Shown here: one piece after another, positions 1 to 6,840 of the stretch
Position numbering within the stretch: position 1 is the first letter of the stretch
Layout: each line of letters begins with the position of its first letter
Assembly: GCA_030018575.1 (NCBI GenBank)
Contig: JASEIA010000018.1
Span: forward strand, 1 to 18,960
Source: Nanobdellota archaeon
GTDB lineage: Archaea; Nanobdellota; Nanobdellia; SCGC-AAA011-G17; GW2011-AR17
Direction of reading: 5' to 3'
Length of the DNA stretch: 18,960 bases
Position numbers and translations under genes: made by a program
The notes under the pieces: generated by a model
What the model was told of the DNA's origin: nothing
Seen by the model: only the letters and a program-made list of their open reading frames with translations
Databases searched by the model: none

Positions 1-2
1 GG

Positions 3-80
3 AATATGTTTGATAAGTCTGTTTATACAAGAGAAGTCCATAATTCAGTTGCAGGCGGTTCAGTACTCTGCTGCAATTAA
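3..80 (+). CDS. Possible 3' end of a gene entering from the left edge
   Basis: A reading frame is open from the window edge to a TAA at 78-80 and would end in ...VAGGSVLCCN. A T-rich tract follows immediately, which fits a transcript end, and the gene would converge on arvC. Only 25 codons are visible and I do not recognise them. The first forward frame is also open, to position 123, so the choice of frame rests mainly on the T tract after the stop. Confidence 0.2.
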   Translation, partial: NMFDKSVYTREVHNSVAGGSVLCCN

Positions 81-83
81 GCC

Positions 84-118
84 TTTTTTTCTTTTTTATT
101 TTCCTTTATTCTCAGCAA
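84..118 (+). terminator. T-rich putative archaeal terminator
   Basis: Runs of seven and six T, then further T-rich sequence, lie just after the TAA at 78-80. Oligo-T tracts are the usual archaeal intrinsic termination signal. It would end a plus-strand transcript entering from the left. No strong hairpin precedes it. Confidence 0.35.
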
Positions 119-133
119 CATAAAAATAAGGAT

Positions 134-556
134 TCAGTTATAAGAATCTTCCGGCAGTTTCTTGAACTTGTCATCAAGCTTCTTCTCTTTGGCAGAAAGA
201 GTGCTCACGATGTCTATCATGTACTTGCCGTCGCCCAGCTTGTACACCAATGGCTTGCCCTTGAACAAGTCAACCAAATCAAGCTCATACTTGCCGGGCT
301 TTACAACCCTTATTGATTCGAGGTCAAGGATTACGGGCTGGTCTTCCTTTGTATCGTCCTTAATAAGAGAAGCAACATCTTTCTCCATCTGCTCTTTCTC
401 TTCAAGCGTTAAAGATTCTGTTATTTCCCTTGCCTTTTCAATGTTTGCCTGCTTCACATAAAAGAAAAACTTGCCTGAGCATGCAGAACATCCTGCAAGA
501 ATCTCTTTTGAGCCGTCTTCAAACAGCTTTCCGCATTTAACGCACTGGTGTGGCAT
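134..556 (-). CDS. arvC: ArvC/OapC-type zinc-ribbon protein (DUF2072)
   Basis: A 140-residue protein with an N-terminal zinc ribbon (Cys5, Cys8, Cys23, Cys26, starting MPHQCVKCGK), a charged helical middle, and a C-terminal part around residues 75-140 resembling the archaeal DUF2072 family. It is the third gene after an Era-like GTPase and a DUF2073 protein, the conserved archaeal trio. As I recall the literature, haloarchaeal members were named ArvA/B/C for their role in extracellular vesicle formation, and Pyrococcus members were called origin-associated proteins (Oap). A GTG start at 562 is possible, but I chose the ATG at 556: it begins the family's usual N-terminus and has GGAG about 10 nt upstream. 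The 86-nt gap to arvB contains part of a dispersed repeat. The family call is strong; the vesicle role here is transferred from other archaea. Confidence 0.85.
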   Translation of the reverse strand: MPHQCVKCGKLFEDGSKEILAGCSACSGKFFFYVKQANIEKAREITESLTLEEKEQMEKDVASLIKDDTKEDQPVILDLESIRVVKPGKYELDLVDLFKGKPLVYKLGDGKYMIDIVSTLSAKEKKLDDKFKKLPEDSYN

Positions 557-559
557 TTT

Positions 560-579
560 CACTTCGCTCCGCTTCGTTC
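560..579. repeat. Short GC-rich dispersed repeat, copy A
   Basis: The 20-mer CACTTCGCTCCGCTTCGTTC recurs at 12957-12976 with 17 of 20 bases identical. The next bases (AGCTTCCCTTTGTCTCGCCCGG from about 583, described only by position) also resemble 13033-13054. It sits in the arvB-arvC spacer just upstream of arvC, where operon partners would normally be tight. Such CTTCGCTCCGCTTCG-like stretches look like a dispersed intergenic repeat of this genome. Confidence 0.4.
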
Positions 580-642
580 AAAGCTTCCCTTTGTCTCGCC
601 CGGTAAGCATATGTTAGTCCTTGGCTAGCAGCCTTTAGCGCT

Positions 643-1017
643 CTATCCTTTCACGTTTGTCAGGAGCTCAATCTTATCGGGATTTCTTTTGATTTCCTTG
701 ATGATTGTTGCAGGGCCTATGATTGTAAACCCTTCCCTTGAGCCCATCAGTAATTTTACAAGAAGCCCCTTCATCTGCGAGAAAATCCTTTCATTCTTTG
801 ACTCGGGATAAATAGTGCAAAGCTCAATGCCCTTGAAGTCCTTGCTCACGTGCTCCATTGTCTTCTGGATAAGCCACGCTTCCTCGCTCGGCTGCAGCCT
901 GCCCTGCAAGAGGACAATCTTGTCCTTCTTTACAATGTCAAGAAGCCTGTTTATCCTTTTTTCAGGGGTAAGGGCGTTTATCTCGCCGAAAGGCACGAAC
1001 TGCAAAGTGAGGTTCAT
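643..1017 (-). CDS. arvB: ArvB/OapB-type DUF2073 protein
   Basis: A 124-residue protein matching the archaeal DUF2073 family in length and in its N-terminal pattern (MNLTLQFVPFGEINALTPEKRI), followed by a conserved stretch around residues 30-50 and a C-terminal TIIGPATIIKEIKRNPDKIE segment. I see no catalytic motif. Its ATG overlaps the TGA of arvA by 4 nt (1014-1017), so the two are translationally coupled and very probably act together. In other archaea the trio of GTPase, DUF2073 and zinc-ribbon protein is conserved and has been tied to membrane vesicle production; that is known from relatives, not visible here. The next gene, arvC, starts 86 nt downstream, an unusually wide gap for this operon. 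Confidence 0.85.
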   Translation of the reverse strand: MNLTLQFVPFGEINALTPEKRINRLLDIVKKDKIVLLQGRLQPSEEAWLIQKTMEHVSKDFKGIELCTIYPESKNERIFSQMKGLLVKLLMGSREGFTIIGPATIIKEIKRNPDKIELLTNVKG

Positions 1018-1652
1018 TTCTTCATCACCTTGAACAGCTGGTCATAAAACTCCTCCATGTTAATTCCCTTGTCAGCTGACATGCCAACAACAGGATACTG
1101 CGGAAAAGCCGCTTCTATTGCTTTCACGTCTGCTTTCTTCAAATCTGTCTTGTTTGCAGCTATCATAACTGGAATATCCCTTGCAGCAAGGTTTCCGATG
1201 ATTGTTATGTTAACCTGCGAATAGGGGTTTATTGTTGAGTCCAATACAACTACGACTGCGTCCATGTCATCAAGCCATTTTATTGCTTCTATGACGCCTT
1301 TAGTCGCTTCCTTTGCCCGCTCCTTTGCATCGTCCTTGTTTATCTTGAACTTCAAAAAGTCCTCGTAATCAATCTTTGTGGCGATTCCAGGCGTATCCAC
1401 GAGGTTAAATGAAAGTGATTTGCCTTTTGACTTCACTTCTATTTTTTCTTTCACAATGACTTCCCTTGTTTCGTGAGGAACAGCGCTTACAGTGCTCATC
1501 TCTTCCCCAAGCCAGTCCTTGCAAATCCTGTTTGCCAGGGTGCTTTTCCCTGCATTTGGTGGGCCGTACAAGCCGAGCCTTCTGTCTTTCTTTGCATTAA
1601 ACAGCGAAGAAAGCCTATTTAACAAGTCCTTGAATATGTTGAATACTGCCAT
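1014..1652 (-). CDS. arvA: ArvA/OapA Era-like small GTPase
   Basis: A 212-residue single-domain P-loop GTPase. G1 is GPPNAGKST at residues 30-38, G3 is DTPG at 86-89, G4 is NKTD at 167-170 and a G5-like MSA lies at 191-193; a conserved Thr/Arg pair (HETRE, 60-64) fits switch I. The N-terminal helix (MAVFNIFKDLLNRLSSLF) is amphipathic and could touch membrane, which is inference. It is the first gene of the arvA-arvB-arvC operon and overlaps arvB by 4 nt. Relatives in Euryarchaeota drive extracellular vesicle formation, as I recall. A TATA-rich stretch (TATATAAACTATAAATAA on the minus strand, 1685-1702) precedes the ATG by about 35-45 nt. Confidence 0.88.
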   Translation of the reverse strand: MAVFNIFKDLLNRLSSLFNAKKDRRLGLYGPPNAGKSTLANRICKDWLGEEMSTVSAVPHETREVIVKEKIEVKSKGKSLSFNLVDTPGIATKIDYEDFLKFKINKDDAKERAKEATKGVIEAIKWLDDMDAVVVVLDSTINPYSQVNITIIGNLAARDIPVMIAANKTDLKKADVKAIEAAFPQYPVVGMSADKGINMEEFYDQLFKVMKK

Positions 1653-1684
1653 AATTTAAGTGCCTCTTCTTCTGAGATAAAGAA

Positions 1685-1702
1685 TTATTTATAGTTTATA
1701 TA
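1685..1702 (-). promoter_or_regulatory. TATA region of the arv operon
   Basis: Read on the minus strand this is TATATAAACTATAAATAA, two overlapping TATA-like boxes 33-50 nt upstream of the arvA ATG at 1652. The nearer box would give a leader of only a few nucleotides. Confidence 0.5.
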
Positions 1703-1833
1703 TGTTTTGGTGGTTTTTTAGAGAATTACAAGAAAAAGAACAAAAAAGAAAAGAATGCGAAATCCCGCTAGCCAACCAGTCCATGGGATTTTGGGCGTTC
1801 CCCAACCGCCTTCTTTCCTGCACCACAGCAAAC

Positions 1834-1841
1834 TTTATAAA
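1834..1841 (+). promoter_or_regulatory. TATA box of rtcB
   Basis: TTTATAAA begins 31 nt before the rtcB ATG at 1865, so transcription should start at or within a few nucleotides of the start codon. No SD sequence is present, consistent with a leaderless mRNA. Confidence 0.65.
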
Positions 1842-1864
1842 CAATTTTCCTCTCTTTCTCCTTT

Positions 1865-4744
1865 ATGAAAGAAAAGCTCCAGAAGCTCAATGACTATGAA
1901 TGGCTTATCCCGAAAACAGCAAGGGAAGGAATGAATGTTGATGCAAAGATTATTGCAAACAAGAAGATAATTGACATGATGGAGCCTGAGGCATTGCAGC
2001 AGCTGACAAATGTAGCGTGTATGCCTGGCGTAATAGAGCCTGTATTGGGATTGGCTGACATGCATTTCGGCTATGGGCTGCCGATGGGCGCTGTTTCTGC
2101 TTTTGATTATGAAAAAGGGATTATCTCGTCAGGCATGACCGGGTTTGACATAAATTGCCTTTCCGGAAACTCAAAGGTATTGCATGAGTTTGGCTACAGG
2201 AAAGACATAAAAGATTTTGAAACAACTTTTGCAGACGATAGGATAAAGTGCCTTAACCCAACCTCAAAAGTCAAGGATACAAGGATAAAATATTTCTTGA
2301 AGTTTCCAGCAAATAAGAAAGTTTACAGGCTGAAAACAGAAACAGGCGAAGAAATAACAGCAAGCGAAGAACACCCCTTCTTTACAAAAAATGGAATGAA
2401 AAAGCTCGGGGAATTAAATGAAAAAGATGAAGTTTCAATATTTCCTTTTGAAGGCGTTGATTATGAAGAGCCTTCAAATGAAATAATAATTAGCGAAGAA
2501 GCAATAGCCAATAAAACAGCAAGGGAAGAGCTGAAAAAAAGAGGGCTTCTGCCTGTCCGCTATAATAGCCCAAAACTCCCTTATCTGATAAAGCTTATCG
2601 GGTTTATAACAGGCGATGGCTGCGCTTATGTTTCAGGGGGGCATTCTTCTGTAAATGCTTACAGCAAAGATATGGCTGATTTGGAATCTGTTAAGGCAGA
2701 TATGGAAAAAATAGGCTACAAGGCCATCTTAAGCTCAAGAAAGCGCCATCACAGGATTAAAACATCTTATTCTGTTGTTGAATTTGATTTTAAGGAGAAT
2801 GCAATAAGATGCAATGCAAAATCTCTTTACCTGCTGCTTGAGGCAATGGGCATGCCTAATGGAAACAAAACAATGAAAGAATTTCTTGTACCTGAATGGA
2901 TTATGAAAGCAAAGCTTTGGCAAAAGCGGCTTTATCTTGCTTCTCTATTCGGAGCTGAATTAAGCTCGCCAAAAACAGTTACGCAGCATGGATACAATTT
3001 TTATTGCCCTGTGTTCTCGATGAACAAGGCTGAAAATACCATTAAAAATGGCGAAATATTTTTGAAGCAAATAGAAACGATGCTTGCGGATTTAGGGGTA
3101 AAAAGCAAGATAATCAATAATAGGAAAGACTATGAGGGAAAACAGGGAATAAAATACAGGCTGCGGCTGCAAATATCTTCAGAACCGGAAAATCTTATTA
3201 ACTTATGGTCCAGGATTGGGTTTGAATATAATAACCCGCGCAGGTATCTTGCAAATACAGCAATACAATACCTTAAAACAAAAAATAGCATACTGCTTGA
3301 AAGGAAAAACGCAATAAGAGAAGCACTGATACTTAAACAGAAAGGTGTGAGAAATGTTGACATATACAGGCAGCTTCAGACAAAATATGTCAATGCAAGA
3401 TTTTTGGAAAGAACCCTGATGGAGTTGAGGACGGAACCGCGGATTTCCTTTAAGTTTGAGAAATTCAGCGAATTTCTTGCCAAAAACACAGGCGGGCTTG
3501 GGAAAACAGGGCAGGTTTGGGGTAAAATAGCTGAAAAGACAGAGGTGCCTTTCAATGAGCATGTCTATGACTTTAATGTGGAGGATGAGCACCATAACTT
3601 CATAGCAAACAATTTTGTCGTTTCAAATTGCGGCGTGAACAGCATAAGGACTAACTTAACAATAGATGAAGTAAAGCCAAAGCTGAAAGAGCTTACGACA
3701 ACGCTTTTCAAGAATATCCCTTGCGGAGTCGGCTCAAAGGGAAAGCTAAAATTAACAAAAGAACAATTGGATGAAGTGCTTGTAAAGGGATGCAGATGGG
3801 CTCTTGCAAACGGCTATGGCGTAAAGGAAGATTTGGAAAACACAGAGGAAAACGGATGCATGGAAGGGGCAGATGCCTCAAAGGTTTCTGACTTGGCAAA
3901 GCAGAGGGGAAGGTCGCAGTTGGGGACTCTTGGAGCGGGAAATCATTTTCTTGAGGTTGAAGCTGTTTCAGATATCTATGATGCAAAAACAGCAAAAAAG
4001 TGGGGCATTACAAAACAAGGGCAGGTTTGCATCTTATTGCACTGCGGCTCAAGAGGGCTGGGGCATCAAGTTGCTACTGATTATTTGCAGATACACGAGA
4101 AAGCTGCTGAGAAATACGGCATTAAACTGCCTGACAGGCAATTAGCTTGCGCTCCTTTTAATTCTCCTGAGGGGCAGGATTATTTCAAGGCAATGAAATG
4201 CGCTGTGAATTATTCTTTTACAAACAGGCTGGTAATGACTCACTGGATAAGGCAGAGCTTTGAAAAAGTTTTCAAGAAAACCTGGCAGGAAATGGGCATG
4301 CATACTGTTTATGGGCTATGCCACAATGTTGTAAAAGTTGAAGAGCATTTGGTTAATGGCAAAAAGCAAAATGTAATACTTCACAGGAAGGGAGCGACAA
4401 GGGCATTCCCGGGAATTCCTGTCTTGATTGCAGGCTCAATGGGAACTTCATCTTACATACTTGTTGGAACAGAGAAGGCAATGGAAAAATCCTTTGGAAG
4501 CTCTGTGCACGGCGCAGGCAGGGTAATGTCAAGGCACAAGGCAATTGGCACAATGAGCGGAAGGGACATTAAAAGAAAGCTTGAAGAGAAAGGCGAATGC
4601 ATTGAGTGCACGCATCCTGATGTTCTTGCAGAAGAGGCGGATGAGGCATACAAGCCGATTGATGATGTCATTGAGAGCGTTCATATGGCTGGAATTTCGA
4701 CGAAAGTAGTTAGATTGGTGCCGATGGGCGTTTTGAAGGGATAG
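1865..4744 (+). CDS. rtcB: RtcB tRNA-splicing ligase precursor with internal intein
   Basis: This 959-residue precursor is a GTP- and Mn2+-dependent RNA ligase that joins 2',3'-cyclic phosphate or 3'-phosphate ends to 5'-OH ends, as in tRNA exon joining. After removal of residues 98-588 the mature protein is about 468 residues, close to the family norm. Metal and active-site residues are visible: Asp95 and the Cys of DIN-CGV, the GAGNHFLEVE motif, LLHCGSRGLGH, GLCHNVV, and HGAGR, whose His882 is the residue guanylylated in characterised RtcB (77 residues from the C-terminus here and in the Pyrococcus enzyme). The intein splits D-I-N from C-G-V, so splicing is needed to rebuild the metal site. 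The gene stands alone behind its own TATA box. Identity is very secure. Confidence 0.97.
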   Translation: MKEKLQKLNDYEWLIPKTAREGMNVDAKIIANKKIIDMMEPEALQQLTNVACMPGVIEPVLGLADMHFGYGLPMGAVSAFDYEKGIISSGMTGFDINCLSGNSKVLHEFGYRKDIKDFETTFADDRIKCLNPTSKVKDTRIKYFLKFPANKKVYRLKTETGEEITASEEHPFFTKNGMKKLGELNEKDEVSIFPFEGVDYEEPSNEIIISEEAIANKTAREELKKRGLLPVRYNSPKLPYLIKLIGFITGDGCAYVSGGHSSVNAYSKDMADLESVKADMEKIGYKAILSSRKRHHRIKTSYSVVEFDFKENAIRCNAKSLYLLLEAMGMPNGNKTMKEFLVPEWIMKAKLWQKRLYLASLFGAELSSPKTVTQHGYNFYCPVFSMNKAENTIKNGEIFLKQIETMLADLGVKSKIINNRKDYEGKQGIKYRLRLQISSEPENLINLWSRIGFEYNNPRRYLANTAIQYLKTKNSILLERKNAIREALILKQKGVRNVDIYRQLQTKYVNARFLERTLMELRTEPRISFKFEKFSEFLAKNTGGLGKTGQVWGKIAEKTEVPFNEHVYDFNVEDEHHNFIANNFVVSNCGVNSIRTNLTIDEVKPKLKELTTTLFKNIPCGVGSKGKLKLTKEQLDEVLVKGCRWALANGYGVKEDLENTEENGCMEGADASKVSDLAKQRGRSQLGTLGAGNHFLEVEAVSDIYDAKTAKKWGITKQGQVCILLHCGSRGLGHQVATDYLQIHEKAAEKYGIKLPDRQLACAPFNSPEGQDYFKAMKCAVNYSFTNRLVMTHWIRQSFEKVFKKTWQEMGMHTVYGLCHNVVKVEEHLVNGKKQNVILHRKGATRAFPGIPVLIAGSMGTSSYILVGTEKAMEKSFGSSVHGAGRVMSRHKAIGTMSGRDIKRKLEEKGECIECTHPDVLAEEADEAYKPIDDVIESVHMAGISTKVVRLVPMGVLKG
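2156..3628 (+). mobile_element. RtcB intein with LAGLIDADG-type homing endonuclease
   Basis: This in-frame insertion of 491 residues (98-588 of the precursor) begins with Cys (CLSGNSKVL, block A) and ends ...FVVSN before extein Cys589. Block B is TASEEHPFFT with its Thr-x-x-His pattern, and block F is VYDFNVEDEHHNFIANN. The endonuclease motifs are LIGFITGDG at 244-252 and LASLFGAEL at 358-366, so both LAGLIDADG helices remain, the second ending in Glu rather than Asp. The splice-site penultimate residue is Ser, where most inteins have His; some functional inteins lack that His. The insertion site, at the Mn-binding Cys98, is the same as in Pyrococcus RtcB as I remember it, which fits homing into a conserved site. 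Splicing looks intact but is not proven. Confidence 0.93.
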
Positions 4745-4749
4745 AAACC

Positions 4750-4760
4750 TTTTATAAATA
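4750..4760 (+). promoter_or_regulatory. TATA box of the AbrB-like gene
   Basis: TTTTATAAATA lies 22-32 nt before the ATG at 4782. The promoter therefore survives and points to the 4782 start, supporting 4782 over the internal GTG at 4820 as the original start. Confidence 0.6.
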
Positions 4761-4781
4761 AGATAATCTTACTTTCTTACT

Positions 4782-5062
4782 ATGGAAACAACAAAGATGT
4801 CCTCAAGGGGGGGCAGGTAGTGATACCACAAGACGTGAGGGCAGCGGTACATGCTGATGAAGGCACATTGTTCTCTGTGATGGGCATGGAAGATACGATA
4901 ATCCTGAAGAAGATAGAAACACAAACAAAAGAGGAATTTTTCCGCGATCTGGATCGTTTTGCCAAGGAGCAAACAAAGAGGCTTAAAGCGGGGGGATTTA
5001 AAGAAGAAGACCTGTGGAAAGCTGTAGATAGGGGGCGCGCAAGGCGCCGCCCAAAGCCCTAA
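4782..5062 (+). pseudogene. AbrB/MazE-type antitoxin-like gene, frameshifted at G7
   Basis: The ATG at 4782 opens METTKMSSRG, the start of a SpoVT/AbrB swapped-hairpin DNA-binding domain, but the frame ends at TAG 4818-4820. The rest (QVVIPQDVRAAVHADEG...) continues in another frame to TAA at 5060-5062, with a charged tail ending RARRRPKP. The break is a run of seven G at 4807-4813. Five G would give the usual SSRGQVVIP; a -1 slip on GGGGGGC would give SSRGGQVVIP. The downstream frame has a GTG at 4820, but starting there removes the first strand of the fold. AbrB-type VapB antitoxins are usually followed on the same strand by a PIN toxin; here the PIN gene is convergent. It could be a true pseudogene, a slippage-controlled gene or a base-calling error. 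Confidence 0.7.
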
Positions 5063-5361
5063 AGAGAAATTAAAAATCTATCAGGGCGTATAATCTTAAT
5101 TCCCGCATATTCTTTCAGATTAAGAAGATGGAGGTTATAGCTTAAGATAAAATCAGATTGCGAAGCAACCGCACATTCAATTATCTTATTATCATCAGGG
5201 TCATCTTTTACTATATCCAGCTTTATTACAGGAGTTATAACCTTCATACTGGCGAATATCCCCGCCTTAAAAACCGCCAATTTGTATAAAACTTTCCTGG
5301 CAACACTATTTTCCCAAATAAATGCCGAGAGCAGCGCATTCGTATCAAGCACAATCCTCAT
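5059..5361 (-). CDS. Shortened PIN-domain (VapC-like) protein, probably inactive
   Basis: From ATG 5361 this encodes 100 residues: an N-terminal MRIVLDTNALLSAFIW strand with the first PIN Asp, then a C-terminal half with DPDDNKIIECAVASQSDFIL and a final KEYAGIKIIRPDRFL, as in the COG1569 PIN family. Family members usually have about 130-140 residues. The middle block with the conserved catalytic Glu is missing, and the late Asp of the usual GDxxLL motif reads SYNLHLL. Two of the acidic residues needed for nuclease activity are thus lost, so a working ribonuclease toxin is unlikely. An upstream in-frame ATG at 5397 is possible but adds residues outside the fold. Its stop overlaps the stop of the AbrB-like gene tail to tail, so this is not a normal VapBC operon. 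Confidence 0.7.
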   Translation of the reverse strand: MRIVLDTNALLSAFIWENSVARKVLYKLAVFKAGIFASMKVITPVIKLDIVKDDPDDNKIIECAVASQSDFILSYNLHLLNLKEYAGIKIIRPDRFLISL

Positions 5362-5435
5362 TCCCGCAAAGCCTCTTTGTTCCATGCGAAAAGCCATATT
5401 ACCAGCGCCTTAAAGAAGCTTGCTGCAAAAAAACA

Positions 5436-5512
5436 CCGGATTTTTCAGGCAAAGCCGGATATTTTCAAGGAATTTTTGCCGGTTTATATACTCTCAAAAG
5501 AAAATTCCGGAA
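5436..5512 (-). promoter_or_regulatory. TATA box and CCGG-centred operator-like repeats upstream of PIN gene
   Basis: On the minus strand a TATA box (TATATAAA, complement of about 5483-5490) is surrounded by three related motifs: TGAAAATATCCGG (5455-5467), TGAAAAATCCGG (5436-5447) and, inverted, GAAAATTCCGG (plus strand, 5500-5510, inside palindrome TTCCGGAA 5505-5512). Repeated motifs on both sides of a TATA box and over the expected start suggest an operator, as in self-regulated toxin-antitoxin promoters. The leader to the PIN start would be roughly 100 nt. No binding protein can be named. Confidence 0.4.
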
Positions 5513-5517
5513 ATCTT

Positions 5518-6087
5518 TCATTCCATCATTTCAAGCAATTCTTTCAAAACAGAAGGCAGCTTAACAATTTTATCGCTTCCGCTGAAATGCCCCTTCTGCT
5601 TTTCAATAATAATCTTTGCGCCTAACTTTTCCCTGAAGATATTGGAATTATCCAAAGGCACAAAAGGGTCGTTGTCAGAAAATATGGCGACACATTTGAG
5701 CAGGCATTTTTTTGCTTTCCCAAAATCAATCTGCGTTTCAAGCCACGGCTTTGCTGTTTCCCATTCCTCATCTGTTTCCAATCCTCTCAGCGTAAGCCAG
5801 CCTGCAACAAACACGGCCCCTCCTATTTTAATATTCGCACCCTGCAGATAGCGGAGAATAGCCTGGCATCCAATGCTGTGCCCTACAAGATAAGTTTCTG
5901 TATCAGGATTCTTTATTGCTTTTTTCAGGAATGAAACCCACGCTTCAATCTTTGGATAATCAGTATCAGGCATTGCAGGAACTTCAACATGAAACCCTTT
6001 TTTCTCAAGCTCTTTTTTCAGCCAGGGAAACCAGCCTTCCGGAGGGTTCCCGCTCCAGCCGTGTATTATGAAAACTCTTTTAGGCAT
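5518..6087 (-). CDS. RBBP9/YdeN-family alpha/beta serine hydrolase
   Basis: A 189-residue protein of the small DUF1234/RBBP9-like alpha/beta-hydrolase family, with no signal peptide, so cytoplasmic. It begins PKRVFIIHGWSGNPPEGW (HGW oxyanion-type loop at 9-11). The nucleophile elbow is GHSIG at 69-73 (Ser71), the acid is in SDNDPFVP at 137-144 and the base is His167 in KGHF, a complete triad with the family's normal spacing. The substrate is unknown; relatives are orphan serine hydrolases or esterases. A minus-strand TATTATAT box (about 6109-6118) lies 22-31 nt before the ATG, so the mRNA is probably leaderless and the gene a single unit. The downstream neighbour is the PIN gene, 156 nt away. 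Confidence 0.88.
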   Translation of the reverse strand: MPKRVFIIHGWSGNPPEGWFPWLKKELEKKGFHVEVPAMPDTDYPKIEAWVSFLKKAIKNPDTETYLVGHSIGCQAILRYLQGANIKIGGAVFVAGWLTLRGLETDEEWETAKPWLETQIDFGKAKKCLLKCVAIFSDNDPFVPLDNSNIFREKLGAKIIIEKQKGHFSGSDKIVKLPSVLKELLEMME

Positions 6088-6122
6088 AGAATTTAAGAGC
6101 TATACCGGATATATAATACTTT

Positions 6123-6755
6123 TCAAAACTCAGAAGCATACTTCGCATATTCCCTGTTAAAATGGGACTTGTTCTTGCTGACGTAATTCATTGTTTCCCT
6201 TACTTTTGAAAGGCACAGCCTGATTTCCTTCCTGTACCTGCCTTTCTTCCCGTCCTTTGCCTGGTTTCTCAGCCGGGGATACAATAAAGCAAGTGTCTCG
6301 ATGCCCCTCTCCCTGAAATGTGTGTCTTCTTTTTGCGAGCAGACAGCGTCGCACAGGTAATTAACAAGCGAAGTTGTAAGGTTTTTTTCCTCAAACTTTG
6401 TCCCATTGTACATCGGCGCTGATTTCAGTGCTTCCATTGCAATATACCTTTTCACGCGCATGTTCCTGTTTGTGAGCATGTACATCAGGTCAATCGCAGT
6501 ATCCTTGGCATAGCTGCTTCCGTTGCCGTATTTCAGCAGAAGCTCGCCCAACCCGCTTAGGACTTTTCCCCTGCCATTGACTTTTGCGCACTTGCTGTAT
6601 TTTAAATATTTTTTTTGCATTGACTCAAGCTCTTCCACTCCAGGGCGCTTTTTCCCGAGATAATCGTGCAATTCAGAGAATACATTGTCAAAGGTATGCG
6701 AAGTCGATTTCTCAAGCCTCCCCAGCAAAATATCCAGTCCACCTTCTCTTGCCAT
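6123..6755 (-). CDS. Hypothetical helical protein
   Basis: A 210-residue basic, Lys/Arg-rich protein that I do not recognise. It has no signal peptide or membrane segment. Residues 60-165 read as successive amphipathic helices (GKVLSGLGELLLKYGNG, AKDTAIDLMYMLTNRNMRVKRYIAMEAL, ERGIETLALLYPRL), which could be HEAT-like repeats; that is inference from pattern only. Three Cys (56, 135 and 138 approximately) do not form a clear metal site. A TATATAAA box (minus strand, 6781-6788) lies 26-33 nt before the ATG, giving a leaderless transcript, and the gap to the divergent cupin gene is only 85 nt. It ends 35 nt upstream of the hydrolase start, with that gene's own TATA box in between. Confidence 0.7.
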   Translation of the reverse strand: MAREGGLDILLGRLEKSTSHTFDNVFSELHDYLGKKRPGVEELESMQKKYLKYSKCAKVNGRGKVLSGLGELLLKYGNGSSYAKDTAIDLMYMLTNRNMRVKRYIAMEALKSAPMYNGTKFEEKNLTTSLVNYLCDAVCSQKEDTHFRERGIETLALLYPRLRNQAKDGKKGRYRKEIRLCLSKVRETMNYVSKNKSHFNREYAKYASEF

Positions 6756-6780
6756 TGTAAGAGTGAATATAAATTGCTAG

Positions 6781-6820
6781 TTTATATAGTTTTCTGCCAA
6801 TAGCGTAAAACTTAATAACG
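6781..6820. promoter_or_regulatory. Divergent promoter region
   Basis: TATATAAA on the minus strand (6781-6788) serves the helical protein gene starting at 6755. A weaker AACTTAATAACG (6809-6820) lies 21-32 nt before the cupin ATG at 6841 on the plus strand. Both spacings imply leaderless mRNAs. The plus-strand box is the less certain. Confidence 0.45.
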
Positions 6821-6840
6821 CGCATTCTATCATATAAAAT

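Noticed and set aside
1702..1893. Plus-strand ORF of 63 codons before rtcB
   Set aside because: It runs through the rtcB TATA box and into rtcB in another frame, has no SD or promoter and no recognisable sequence.
3203..3595. Minus-strand ORF of 130 codons inside rtcB
   Set aside because: It is antisense to the intein's conserved C-terminal blocks and reads as a Cys/Phe-rich shadow with no promoter.
5322..5851. Plus-strand ORFs of 80-143 codons opposite the PIN and hydrolase genes
   Set aside because: They are antisense to a hydrolase with a complete catalytic triad and lack their own TATA box or SD.
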